NCBI GenBank assembly: GCA_016870455.1 | Contig: VGBN01000007.1 | Location: 1-41,973, forward strand | Length of the DNA stretch: 41,973 bases | Direction of reading: 5' to 3' | From: Actinomycetota bacterium | Lineage (GTDB): Bacteria; Actinomycetota; Actinomycetes; Nanopelagicales; Nanopelagicaceae | Made by a program: the position numbers and the translations under genes | Part shown: one piece after another, positions 6,742 through 16,910 of the stretch | Numbering within the stretch: the first letter of the stretch is position 1 | Layout: each line of letters begins with the position of its first letter | The notes under the pieces: generated by a model | Databases searched by the model: none | Seen by the model: only the letters and a program-made list of their open reading frames with translations | Told to the model about the DNA's origin: nothing

Positions 6742-9700
6742 AGAGTATGAACCTAAAAGGGTTCAAATCCTTTGCATCCTCAACCACCCTTAACTTCGAA
6801 CAGGGCATCACCTGTGTAGTTGGGCCAAATGGATCAGGCAAATCAAATGTAGTAGATGCACTCTCTTGGGTGATGGGTGAGCAGGGTGCTAAATCTTTAC
6901 GTGGTGGGAAAATGGAGGATGTGATTTTTGCTGGCACATCTGGTCGAGCACCATTGGGTCGAGCTGAGGTCTCAGTAACAATTGACAACGCAGATGGGGT
7001 ATTGCCAATAGATTTTTCTGAGGTAACAATTACCAGAGTTTTGTTTCGAAATGGATCCTCTGAGTATTTATTAAATGGTGAAACGACAAGATTGCTAGAT
7101 ATTCAAGAGTTACTAAGTGATAGTGGCATCGGACGTGAGATGCATGTGGTTGTTGGCCAAGGACAGTTGGATGCCATTTTGCTTGCAAATCCAGAGGAGC
7201 GAAGAGCCTTTATTGAAGAAGCAGCAGGTGTTCTTAAACATCGTAAGCGCAAAGAAAAAGCAATCCGTAAACTCGACTCGATGCAAACAAATCTTGCAAG
7301 AATTCAGGATTTAACCGTTGAATTGCGAAGGCAATTACGTCCACTTGGCAAGCAGGCAGAGGTCGCTAGAAAAGCATCGGTAATTCAATCAGATGTCCGG
7401 GATGCAAAATTGAGATTATTAGCTGATGATCTAACTCGAATGCGCAGTGAGATGGAGGTTGAGGTAGCTGATGAGAATGTATTGCGTGAGCGTAAGGAGC
7501 AGGTTGAGCGAGAGTTAAACAGCTCTAGGGCGCGTGAGGTCGAGTTAGATGCAATTGCTGCCAGCGAAAACCCCCAACTAATTGCCGCTCAAGAAAATTT
7601 CTATCGCCTTACTGCACAACGTGAGCAAATCAAAGGTGTGCAAAATCTCTCATCTGAGCGAGCAAGATTTTTAGCAGAGGAGGCTGAAGAAGCAAAAGCA
7701 ATTGGTCGAGATCCAAAAGCTTTAGATGATGAAGCTTTGCTGTTAAGAAAAGAAGAATCAGCTTTGCTTGCGCAGGTTAAAATCTCTCAGGAGCAACTAC
7801 AAGTTGATTCAAACTCTCTTAAAGCAATTGAGGCTCAACTGGCCCTGGAAGAAAATCGTGTCTCGGCATCATTGCGAGCAATTGCTGATCAACGTGAGGG
7901 TACTGCTCGGCAAGAAGGTCATATAAATGGACTTAGATCAAGAATAGATGCCACAACTGGTGAGATAACTAGATTAACCAGTGCTACTCAATCAGCAGAG
8001 TTACGATTAAAGGGATATAGAGAAAGTTTTGCCTTAATTGAAACCCAAATCTCATCTTTAACAGCCTCAGAACCTGGATTAGATAATCATTTTAATTCTT
8101 TGAAACTTGATTTGAAGAAAGCAGAAAGTGAGTTACAGGGATTAACTGAAAAATTACAATCATCGGAAAAACTTAAGGCCGGCTCGTTAGGTCGATTATC
8201 TGCTTTCAAGGAGATTTCTGATTTAGTAGCTACCTCACAAGATAGAGAATTGATCGAAAAGATTTCAATTCTGACCTCAAATTCAGAGGCAGAAGTGAGT
8301 AAAGTTTCAGCAGATTGTGATCGAGTTAAATTTGATTTAGCCTCTTCGCAAGCCCGTTTTGATGGTGTAAGTCGCGAGTATGAGCTTGCTCTTTCTAAGC
8401 TAAATGATTCTGATGCTGCTATGACTGGTTTGGCAGAACAGTTAGCAGTTGCAGGTCAAAATGTTAAAAACACTAGTGAAGAGTTGGATCGTTTAAACTC
8501 TGCATTAAGTTTGGCTAATGACCAGCGCACCTTTGATGAGCGAGATTTAGCGGCAGCAATTGCCCAATTTGAATCGCACCAGGCACCACTAGAGCCAGAT
8601 TTAACCCACTTAGAGGATTTAAGATCTCAAGTCTCTACCGCACGTTCAAAAGAGGTGGAAGCCCGCCTGAGTCTGCGTACTATTGAAGAACGTAAAGATG
8701 CAGTATCCCAACGAGCACTTACTCTAGAAAATCAAGCAAAAGCCGAGCGAGATGCTGCTTCAAAATCTATCTCCCGACGAGAGAATCGAGCACAAGCTGC
8801 AATTACCGCACAAGAAATAGCAGATACTGCTTATGAGGCTTTAATTCAGATCGAATCATCAATCTCAAAAGCAGGAGCAGAACGCGAAAGACTAGAGATA
8901 TCAAGATCTGAACGCGAAGGTGAGATATTGAGTTTGCGAACCATCGGTCGAGAACTTGCAATTGAATTGGAACGTTTAACTTCTAGTGTTCATAAAGATG
9001 AGATTGCTAGAGCTGAACAGAGATTAAGAATTGAACAGTTGGAGAATAAAGCGGTTGAGGAGCTAGGTATTGATGTCACAACCTTGCTAGGTGAATATGG
9101 ACCAAGTAATGATGTACCAACTTTTTATGAAAATGAACAGGGAGAATTTGTACCGGGGGATTTGATTCCATATCGCAGGGATCAGCAAGAAAAACGGTTG
9201 GCTCAGGCTGAGCGATCATTGACATTACTAGGCAAAATAAATCCGCTAGCTTTAGAGGAGTACTCATCACTAGAGGAGCGTTTGCGCTATTTGGCTGAAC
9301 AATTAGAGGATTTAAAGAAGACCAAGAAAGATCTGTTGGATATCATCAAAGAGGTGGATGATCGGGTGCAACAGATATTTACTCAGGCCTTTGAGGATAC
9401 CGCCCGGGAGTTTGAGATTGTCTTTGCTCGACTCTTTCCCGGTGGAGATGGAAAATTAATTCTCACAAACCCATCTGACATGTTGACCTCTGGTGTGGAT
9501 GTTGAGGCTCGACCACCAGGAAAGCGAGTTAAGAGGTTGTCCTTGCTATCAGGCGGTGAGCGAAGTTTGGTGGCGGTTGCTCTGTTAATCGCAATATTTA
9601 AGGCAAGGCCATCTCCATTTTATGTAATGGATGAGGTTGAAGCAGCTTTGGATGACACCAACTTAGGTAGATTGCTTGGAGTTTTTGAGGAGATGCGTGA

Positions 9701-9839
9701 AAAATCTCAATTGATAATTATTACTCACCAAAAGCGCACCATGGAGATTGCAGATGCCTTATATGGAGTCACTATGCGAGGAGATGGTGTTAGTGAAGTG
9801 ATATCGCAGCGAATTCGTGAAGTTGACGCTGTTTCATAG
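6732..9839 (+). CDS. smc: Chromosome segregation ATPase SMC, apparently hinge-less
   Basis: Condensin ATPase that organises and segregates the chromosome. The N-terminal half-head has Walker A (GPNGSGKSN, residues 31-39) and a Q-loop segment (VVGQGQLD). The C-terminal half-head has the ABC signature (LSLLSGGERS, residues 936-945) and Walker B (PFYVMDEVEAALDD, about 962-975). Between them lie roughly 690 residues of heptad-like coiled coil. At 1035 aa it is about 150 residues shorter than typical SMCs (near 1180). The apex (about residues 480-520) shows no globular, glycine-rich hinge, and none is recognisable elsewhere. The frame is open throughout, so no frameshift explains this. ScpA/ScpB are not in the window. 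Confidence 0.93.
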   Translation: MYLKSMNLKGFKSFASSTTLNFEQGITCVVGPNGSGKSNVVDALSWVMGEQGAKSLRGGKMEDVIFAGTSGRAPLGRAEVSVTIDNADGVLPIDFSEVTITRVLFRNGSSEYLLNGETTRLLDIQELLSDSGIGREMHVVVGQGQLDAILLANPEERRAFIEEAAGVLKHRKRKEKAIRKLDSMQTNLARIQDLTVELRRQLRPLGKQAEVARKASVIQSDVRDAKLRLLADDLTRMRSEMEVEVADENVLRERKEQVERELNSSRAREVELDAIAASENPQLIAAQENFYRLTAQREQIKGVQNLSSERARFLAEEAEEAKAIGRDPKALDDEALLLRKEESALLAQVKISQEQLQVDSNSLKAIEAQLALEENRVSASLRAIADQREGTARQEGHINGLRSRIDATTGEITRLTSATQSAELRLKGYRESFALIETQISSLTASEPGLDNHFNSLKLDLKKAESELQGLTEKLQSSEKLKAGSLGRLSAFKEISDLVATSQDRELIEKISILTSNSEAEVSKVSADCDRVKFDLASSQARFDGVSREYELALSKLNDSDAAMTGLAEQLAVAGQNVKNTSEELDRLNSALSLANDQRTFDERDLAAAIAQFESHQAPLEPDLTHLEDLRSQVSTARSKEVEARLSLRTIEERKDAVSQRALTLENQAKAERDAASKSISRRENRAQAAITAQEIADTAYEALIQIESSISKAGAERERLEISRSEREGEILSLRTIGRELAIELERLTSSVHKDEIARAEQRLRIEQLENKAVEELGIDVTTLLGEYGPSNDVPTFYENEQGEFVPGDLIPYRRDQQEKRLAQAERSLTLLGKINPLALEEYSSLEERLRYLAEQLEDLKKTKKDLLDIIKEVDDRVQQIFTQAFEDTAREFEIVFARLFPGGDGKLILTNPSDMLTSGVDVEARPPGKRVKRLSLLSGGERSLVAVALLIAIFKARPSPFYVMDEVEAALDDTNLGRLLGVFEEMREKSQLIIITHQKRTMEIADALYGVTMRGDGVSEVISQRIREVDAVS

Positions 9840-9847
9840 CAGTTAAG

Positions 9848-10684
9848 ATGAGTTTGTTTAAGCGATTAATAAATACGGTTAGAGCCGGTTCAGTATCTCA
9901 AAGTGAATGGGATGAGATTCGAAGTAATTTAATTACGGCAGATCTAGGGGTTAATTTAACTGATCAGGTAATAACTCAGGCAAAATCTGCTCGACCAGGG
10001 GAAGCTCAGCAGGTTATAAAAGAGCAGCTAATGCAATGGCTAAGTAGCAATAGCCGTACACTAAATCTTTCTTCAACCACTCTAAGCACAATTTTAATTG
10101 TTGGAGTAAATGGCACGGGCAAAACAACTACCACAGCAAAACTTGCAAATTTACTTAAGCACGAAGGTAAGAGTGTAATACTGGCGGCAGCCGACACCTT
10201 TCGCGCCGCGGCAGTAGATCAATTGCAAACCTGGGCAAGGCAAGTTGATGTTGAGGTAGTAAGTGGAGTTGCAAATGGCGATCCAGCATCTGTTGCCTTT
10301 TCTGCGGTAAGTAAAGCCAAAAATGAAAAGTATGAGATTTTGATTGTAGATACCGCTGGCAGATTACATACAAAAGATAATTTAATGGCAGAGCTTTCAA
10401 AGATAGTCAGGGTTATTGAAAAGCACTCACCGGTTAGTGAAATTTTGTTGGTATTAGATGCCACAACTGGCCAAAATGGGATCAATCAGGCAAGAAGCTT
10501 TATTGAATCTGCCAATATCACCGGACTGATTCTTACCAAAGTAGATGGTGGTGCTAAGGGCGGGATAGGTCTGGCTATAGAAAAAGAGTTTGGTCTGCCG
10601 ATCAAGTTCATCGGCCAGGGGGAGAAAATCTCAGATTTATCACCCTTTAACCCAGAGCTGTATCTAGAGAGTTTGTTTAGTTAG
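9848..10684 (+). CDS. ftsY: Signal recognition particle receptor FtsY (NG domain only)
   Basis: Membrane-associated GTPase receptor that docks SRP-ribosome complexes at the translocon. The N domain (about residues 1-70) is followed by the G domain: GVNGTGKTTTT (G1, near 86), DTFRAAAVDQL (G2), DTAGRLHTK (G3), TKVDGGAKGG (G4) and a closing FIGQGE. At 278 aa it lacks the long acidic A domain common in actinobacterial FtsY, leaving a minimal NG receptor that must reach the membrane by its short N-terminal helix. It lies 8 nt after smc, as in the conserved smc-ftsY pair. Confidence 0.95.
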   Translation: MSLFKRLINTVRAGSVSQSEWDEIRSNLITADLGVNLTDQVITQAKSARPGEAQQVIKEQLMQWLSSNSRTLNLSSTTLSTILIVGVNGTGKTTTTAKLANLLKHEGKSVILAAADTFRAAAVDQLQTWARQVDVEVVSGVANGDPASVAFSAVSKAKNEKYEILIVDTAGRLHTKDNLMAELSKIVRVIEKHSPVSEILLVLDATTGQNGINQARSFIESANITGLILTKVDGGAKGGIGLAIEKEFGLPIKFIGQGEKISDLSPFNPELYLESLFS

Positions 10685-10715
10685 GAAACATACTTTTAAC
10701 ATTTCCGGCCAAACT

Positions 10716-10743
10716 GTCATTTGGTTGAAACCTTAAAAGTCAC
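10716..10743 (+). promoter_or_regulatory. Possible GlnR-type nitrogen-control site upstream of amtB
   Basis: The 149 bp between ftsY and amtB contain GTCAT-N6-GAAAC-N7-GTCAC (10716-10720, 10727-10731, 10739-10743). The first two blocks match the actinobacterial GlnR half-site pattern gTnAc-N6-GaAAc; the third is out of phase by one base. Its place before an ammonium transporter makes nitrogen control plausible, but no regulator is seen here. Confidence 0.35.
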
Positions 10744-10833
10744 TTGATTTAACCCCTTCTTGCCAAAATCCCTCATCTCAATGGCGAGGTTTTATCAATA
10801 TCACGCAAGTGGTATTTGGCAATTGGAGATTTA

Positions 10834-12473
<1,640 letters not shown>

Positions 12474-12480
12474 GAAAATG

Positions 12481-12486
12481 TAGGAT
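12481..12486 (+). promoter_or_regulatory. Putative -10 box, leaderless ffh
   Basis: TAGGAT is 6 nt before the ffh ATG. It matches the actinobacterial -10 consensus TANNNT closely and leaves no room for a Shine-Dalgarno, so ffh is probably transcribed as a leaderless mRNA separately from amtB-glnK. Confidence 0.55.
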
Positions 12487-12492
12487 GCACCT

Positions 12493-13917
12493 ATGTTTGA
12501 CGCCTTAGGCCAGAGATTTTCAGCACTTTTTTCTGGCCTAGGTGGCAAAGTTTCTAAATCGCAATTAGATGAATTTGCACTCGATGTTAGGAATGCTCTT
12601 TTAGAGTCAGATGTTGCGCTAGGTGTTGCTGAAAGTTTTTCTAAAAATGTTCGAGAAAGATTTTCTCAATACGCTGATGAGATTGATCGAAGTACAAATC
12701 CTGCGCAAAAAGTCTTTGAAATAGTTAATCAACAATTAGTTGAAGTTTTAGGTGGGTCAGCTCGTCGGGTTCGATATGCAAAAGTTGCTCCCACGATCAT
12801 TTTGTTAACAGGTTTGCAAGGTGCTGGTAAAACCACCCTGGCTGGAAAATTGGCCTACTACCTGAAAAATGAAGGTAACACCCCCTTGCTTGTGGCAGCA
12901 GATTTACAACGACCTAATGCGGTTGATCAACTTCAAGTTGTTGGACAAGCCGCGAAGGTACCAATTTTTGCCCCAGAACCTGGCAATGGAGTTGGAGACC
13001 CAATCTCAGTTGCAAAAGCAGGTATTCAATTTGCTCGCGAGAAATTGCACAATTTTGCGATTATAGATACTGCAGGGCGTACTGGTGTGGATCAAGAGCT
13101 GATGAATCAGATAGTTAATGTTCGAGATGCTGTAGTGCCAGATGAAATCTTTTTCGTGGTTGACTCGATGACTGGGCAAGATGCTGCTGTAAGTGCGAAA
13201 GCTTTTGCTGAGGGTGTTGGATTTGATGCGGTCGTGCTAACGAAATTAGATGGGGATGCCAGAGGAGGAGCGGCATTATCAATTGTTGGTGTCTCTGGAA
13301 AACCAATCATTTTTGCATCCACAGGTGAAAAGCTTGCAGATTTTGATCTCTTCTATCCCGAGCGGATGGCATCAAGAATACTTGGAATGGGAGATGTCGC
13401 CTCACTTGCCGAACAGGCAAAGCGAGCCATGCCAGAGGCCACCTCAAAAAAGCTTGAAGATAAGTTTACAAAGGGTGAAGAGTTTACGCTTGAAGATTTT
13501 TTATCACAGCTTGAGGCAATGAAAAACATGGGAAGTATGGGAAAGCTGCTCGGCCTACTGCCAGGTTCTGCTGCGATGAAAAAGCAAATAAATAACTTTG
13601 ATGAATCTGAGCTGATTCGAACTCGAGCAATTATTCAATCTATGACTCCACAAGAACGAAATGAACCAAAGATATTAAATGGTTCTCGAAGATCAAGAAT
13701 TGCTAGAGGCAGCGGTCGAGCCGTTTCTGAGATAAATTCATTGGTAGAAAGATTTTCTCAAGCGCAAAAAATGATGAAACAAATGCGTGGTGGTAATTTG
13801 CCAGCCGGGATGGCCAACTTAGGAGCTCTACCTCAAGTACCACCGCCAAAAACCATTCAAAAGAAAAAATCACGATCTGGTAACCCGGCCAAGCGGGCAT
13901 TGGAGCAGGGCTCATAG
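12493..13917 (+). CDS. ffh: Signal recognition particle protein Ffh
   Basis: SRP54 GTPase that binds signal peptides and 4.5S RNA. The N domain spans about residues 1-90. The G domain carries GLQGAGKTTLAGKLA (G1), DLQRPNAVDQL (G2), DTAGR (G3) and TKLDGDARGG (G4). The Met-rich M domain starts after ILGMGDVASL and includes the RNA-binding GSRRSRIARGSGR, then QKMMKQMRGG. Length (474 aa) is normal. It forms the SRP pathway with ftsY encoded 1.8 kb upstream. The 4.5S RNA gene was not found in the window. Confidence 0.96.
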   Translation: MFDALGQRFSALFSGLGGKVSKSQLDEFALDVRNALLESDVALGVAESFSKNVRERFSQYADEIDRSTNPAQKVFEIVNQQLVEVLGGSARRVRYAKVAPTIILLTGLQGAGKTTLAGKLAYYLKNEGNTPLLVAADLQRPNAVDQLQVVGQAAKVPIFAPEPGNGVGDPISVAKAGIQFAREKLHNFAIIDTAGRTGVDQELMNQIVNVRDAVVPDEIFFVVDSMTGQDAAVSAKAFAEGVGFDAVVLTKLDGDARGGAALSIVGVSGKPIIFASTGEKLADFDLFYPERMASRILGMGDVASLAEQAKRAMPEATSKKLEDKFTKGEEFTLEDFLSQLEAMKNMGSMGKLLGLLPGSAAMKKQINNFDESELIRTRAIIQSMTPQERNEPKILNGSRRSRIARGSGRAVSEINSLVERFSQAQKMMKQMRGGNLPAGMANLGALPQVPPPKTIQKKKSRSGNPAKRALEQGS

Positions 13918-14016
13918 CCTAATTTGGGATTCCCACCACCTGCTGGCAAGATTAGCCATCTGCTAGCGGGACCCTCTAACCCATAGCAATTCGTGTCGGC
14001 AAGGTTAGCTCTGAAT

Positions 14017-14037
14017 GTAAACGCCCCCGCTGTTTAC
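14017..14037 (+). other. Inverted repeat in the rpsP leader
   Basis: The 157 bp between ffh and rpsP is the largest gap in the window. It contains GTAAAC (14017-14022), a C-rich 9-nt loop, then GTTTAC (14032-14037), a perfect 6-bp stem. It is followed by AT-rich sequence and the rpsP Shine-Dalgarno. It could be a leader hairpin or operator. It lacks a T-tract, so it is not an obvious ffh terminator. Confidence 0.3.
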
Positions 14038-14074
14038 TTAAGAATCAACCGAATTATTTTGTTTAGGGAGTTTT

Positions 14075-14647
14075 GTGTCAGTAAAGATTAAGTTAATGCG
14101 ACTTGGAAAGATTCGTACACCTCATTTCCGTATTGTTATTGCAGATTCTCGATCTGCTAGAAACTCAAAGGCAATTGAAGAGATTGGCCGTTACTCACCA
14201 GCGGCTGAACCATCTTTAATTGAAGTTAATTCAGAGCGGGTTCAATATTGGCTAGGTGTTGGAGCTCAACCTACGGAAGCGGTTACTGCACTTCTAAAAA
14301 TTACCGGTGATTACCAAAAGGCAAATGGAATGTCAGGCAGTGAAGGAACACTCAAGCCACAACCAGTAAAAATTGATAAAAGAGTGGCTTATGAGGCAGC
14401 TGTTAAAGAGGCTATGAATGAACCGGCAGATGGTGCAACAACATTGAAGAAAAAGGCTGCTGAGAGGTTAGCTGCTAAGAATGCTCCAGTTGTTGAGGAG
14501 AGTGCACCAACAACGCAAACTCCAGCAACTGAAGAATCGGCAGTTGTTGAACAAACTGCAAGTGAGCCAGTTGTTCAAGAAGCTGAGGTTGCAGCACAAA
14601 CCGAGGCGGTTGAACAATCACCAGCAGAAGAAACCCCACAAGCCTAA
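14075..14647 (+). CDS. rpsP: 30S ribosomal protein S16 with long acidic tail
   Basis: Small-subunit assembly protein. The S16 core (about residues 1-85) begins [24 protein letters not shown] and continues to the helix with YQKANG. The GTG start is supported by AGGGAG 4 nt upstream. A C-terminal extension of about 100 residues follows, ending in a disordered stretch made almost only of Ala, Glu, Gln, Thr, Val and Pro. Actinobacterial S16 proteins often carry such tails, but the ribosomal role of this one is unknown. The usual downstream genes (KH protein, rimM, trmD, rplS) are absent: lepB starts 14 nt later. Confidence 0.95.
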   Translation: MSVKIKLMRLGKIRTPHFRIVIADSRSARNSKAIEEIGRYSPAAEPSLIEVNSERVQYWLGVGAQPTEAVTALLKITGDYQKANGMSGSEGTLKPQPVKIDKRVAYEAAVKEAMNEPADGATTLKKKAAERLAAKNAPVVEESAPTTQTPATEESAVVEQTASEPVVQEAEVAAQTEAVEQSPAEETPQA

Positions 14648-14661
14648 GTTAAGTAATTCTG

Positions 14662-15339
14662 ATGCCTAAGAAGGGTTCGTTCCTTCGGGAACTACCTATT
14701 ATTGTTGTTTCGGCTTTAATCGTTTCAATTGTTGTAAAGACGTTTCTGCTGCACTTTTTTTACATTCCATCAGGTTCTATGGAAAACACTTTACAAATAG
14801 GTGATCGAATTGCCGTTAATAAGTTTGGGGCACTGTTTAGTGAAGTAAAACGCGGTGAAGTAGTTGTTTTTGGCGATCCTGATAACTGGCTTGGTCAATC
14901 GCAATCATCTGATGACCCAAAACTTATTGCCTTGATTAAATCTGGATTGATCACAGTTGGAGTTTTGCCCGATCCAGCAAAGCAGTATCTGATAAAACGA
15001 GTAATTGGCGTTGGTGGCGACAATGTCACCTGCTGCGATGCAAATAACAAATTGCAAGTAAATGGTATTTCAGTTGATGAACCGTATATTTATAGCGGAG
15101 ATCAACCAAGTGAGACTAAATTTAACGTTGATATACCCGAGGGGTTTATTTGGGTAATGGGTGATCACAGGGCGGCTAGCGCAGATTCAAGATATCAACC
15201 AGATAGTGCCAATAATGGAATGGTTCCTCTTAGCAAGGTAGTGGGGCGGGCTGTTTTCATTGTATGGCCAATCCAAAATTTGGGAGTAATTGAAAAAGGT
15301 AAAGATTTAAAAGAGATACCAGTTAAATCTAAATCCTGA
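14662..15339 (+). CDS. lepB: Signal peptidase I
   Basis: Membrane-anchored serine protease that removes signal peptides from secreted proteins. One N-terminal transmembrane helix (about residues 11-32) places the catalytic domain outside. Catalytic Ser39 lies in PSGSMENT and the general-base Lys112 in IKRVIGVGGD. Box E (MGDHRAASADSR) is near residue 167. At 225 aa it is normal. It follows rpsP by 14 nt and precedes rnhB by 3 nt, so it likely depends on the rpsP promoter. Confidence 0.95.
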   Translation: MPKKGSFLRELPIIVVSALIVSIVVKTFLLHFFYIPSGSMENTLQIGDRIAVNKFGALFSEVKRGEVVVFGDPDNWLGQSQSSDDPKLIALIKSGLITVGVLPDPAKQYLIKRVIGVGGDNVTCCDANNKLQVNGISVDEPYIYSGDQPSETKFNVDIPEGFIWVMGDHRAASADSRYQPDSANNGMVPLSKVVGRAVFIVWPIQNLGVIEKGKDLKEIPVKSKS

Positions 15340-15342
15340 TTT

Positions 15343-15948
15343 ATGATTGAACAAGCACTAATTAGATCTGGAATTACAAAAATTGCTGGTGTTGATGAGG
15401 CCGGACGAGGGCCATGTGCCGGCCCACTGATAGTTGCAGCGGTTATTTTAGAAAACCCTTTTTCACCAGCGCTTTCGCAGGTAAAGGATTCAAAGGAGCT
15501 TACCCAATCAAAACGCGAAGATTTATATGAGGTGGTACTGAAGAATGCAATCTCTCACTCAATTATTGAAGTGCCAGTCGAAGAGATTGATCAATATGGG
15601 GTGCATAAGTGCAATATTGAGGGGATGCGAAGAGCGGTTCAAGGGCTGGCAGTTACACCAGAGTATGTGTTGACAGATGGATATGTGATTCCAGGATTAA
15701 CCGCTTCAAATCTATCTGTTTGGAAAGGCGATCAAGTCGCACTTTCAATAAGTGCTGCATCGATTTTGGCAAAGGTTTTTCGAGATCGAATTATGATTGA
15801 GATAGATAAACAGTATCCAAATTATGGATTTGCTAGTCACAAAGGGTATATAACGCCATTACACACAGAATCAATAAAAAAATATGGAGTGCTTCCAATC
15901 CATCGTAAATCCTTCTCAAACATTGCAGATTTAATGGATAATCGATAA
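15343..15948 (+). CDS. rnhB: Ribonuclease HII
   Basis: Cuts RNA in RNA-DNA hybrids and removes misincorporated ribonucleotides. The active-site carboxylates start in GVDEAGRGPCAGPL (Asp and Glu near residues 18-19); a further Asp is in VLTDGY and the last conserved acidic/basic region is AASILAKVFRDR. At 201 aa it is full length. It is tightly linked to lepB in the order usual for actinobacteria. The DUF2469, yraN and comM genes that commonly follow are absent. Confidence 0.95.
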   Translation: MIEQALIRSGITKIAGVDEAGRGPCAGPLIVAAVILENPFSPALSQVKDSKELTQSKREDLYEVVLKNAISHSIIEVPVEEIDQYGVHKCNIEGMRRAVQGLAVTPEYVLTDGYVIPGLTASNLSVWKGDQVALSISAASILAKVFRDRIMIEIDKQYPNYGFASHKGYITPLHTESIKKYGVLPIHRKSFSNIADLMDNR

Positions 15949-15992
15949 TCAACAGATTTAGTTTTAAACGAGTAGTGCTTAAATCATTTTGA

Positions 15993-15998
15993 TATCTT
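15993..15998 (+). promoter_or_regulatory. Putative -10 box, leaderless dprA
   Basis: TATCTT is 6 nt before the GTG start of dprA, with no Shine-Dalgarno in between. The spacing equals that of the other leaderless candidates. Confidence 0.5.
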
Positions 15999-16004
15999 GA
16001 TTGA

Positions 16005-16889
16005 GTGATAAGTGAGGCTGAGGCCAGAGTTGCTTTGTTTTCTGTGATTGAACCCGGCAGTATTTTCTGGGCTAACCAAATTGCAAATCTAGGCGCAGCT
16101 GTAGTTCACCAGAGGATTTTAAAAGGTGGAAGTTATGAAAGAATTTCAGATTACCCTGAGATAAAAGCAAGGGTCACTACTTCAGATATATCCAAGCTAA
16201 TGGCCTTACTCGCCAAATCAAACTCTGAATTTGTCTCACCGAATGACTCAGATTGGCCATCCCAGCTTATGGATTTAAGCGCACCTCCGATTGGATTAGT
16301 AATAAAAGGTGATCGAAAAACTTTGGCAAAGTTGGATAGATCTATCGCAATTGTTGGAAGTAGAAATCCAACAAAATATGGTTTGAGTATTTCAACTAAT
16401 CTAGCTATCGATTCATCTAAATCAAAAATGGTGGTCGTCAGCGGTGGAGCTTATGGAATAGATACTTCGGCCCATCAGGGGGCAGTCGATGCTGGCGGAA
16501 GCAGTATTGCAGTGCTGGCCGGAGGTTTTAATCATTTTTATCCACCTGAAAACAAAGATCTTTTTTTACATATTATGAAAAAAGGATTACTAATCTCAGA
16601 GGTAATGCCGAATGTGTTTAGTCAGCCAGCAAGATTTCTCATTAGAAACCGATTAATTGCAGCGCTAACAAAGGTAACAGTTGTAGTTGAGGCTGAGTTT
16701 GTGAGTGGATCAATTCGAACTGCTCGAGATGCAGCAGAGATTTTTAGACCGGTTTTTGCCATTCCTGGCCAGATAACTTCTTCTACCAGCGCCGGTTGCC
16801 ACCGATTAATTGCTGATCGTGTTGCTGATATTGCAACTTCATTTGAGGAAATTTTGCAAATAATCACACCCTTGCCAAAGCGGGGTTGA
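16005..16889 (+). CDS. dprA: DNA-processing protein DprA
   Basis: Single-stranded-DNA binding, RecA-loading protein of natural transformation. The Rossmann-like core shows IAIVGSRNPTKYG (near residue 112), VVSGGAYGIDTSAHQGA (near 147), and later FLIRNRLIAAL and VVEAEFVSGSIRTARDA, all family motifs. Length is 294 aa, so the core domain is intact with only a short N-terminal region. The GTG start fits the -10 box 6 nt upstream. The neighbouring competence gene comM, usual before dprA, is missing, so a transformation role cannot be judged from this locus. Confidence 0.94.
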   Translation: MISEAEARVALFSVIEPGSIFWANQIANLGAAVVHQRILKGGSYERISDYPEIKARVTTSDISKLMALLAKSNSEFVSPNDSDWPSQLMDLSAPPIGLVIKGDRKTLAKLDRSIAIVGSRNPTKYGLSISTNLAIDSSKSKMVVVSGGAYGIDTSAHQGAVDAGGSSIAVLAGGFNHFYPPENKDLFLHIMKKGLLISEVMPNVFSQPARFLIRNRLIAALTKVTVVVEAEFVSGSIRTARDAAEIFRPVFAIPGQITSSTSAGCHRLIADRVADIATSFEEILQIITPLPKRG

Positions 16890-16910
16890 AAGAGTGAGAG
16901 AATACAGCCA

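Noticed and set aside
6644-6988. Minus-strand open frame of 114 codons over the mutM end and smc start
   Set aside because: Overlaps the catalytic parts of two certain genes on the other strand; no family features.
7600-9000. Frameshift or in-frame stop as an explanation for the short SMC
   Set aside because: One frame is open over the whole gene and both half-heads are intact, so no frame error is visible; an in-frame assembly deletion cannot be excluded.
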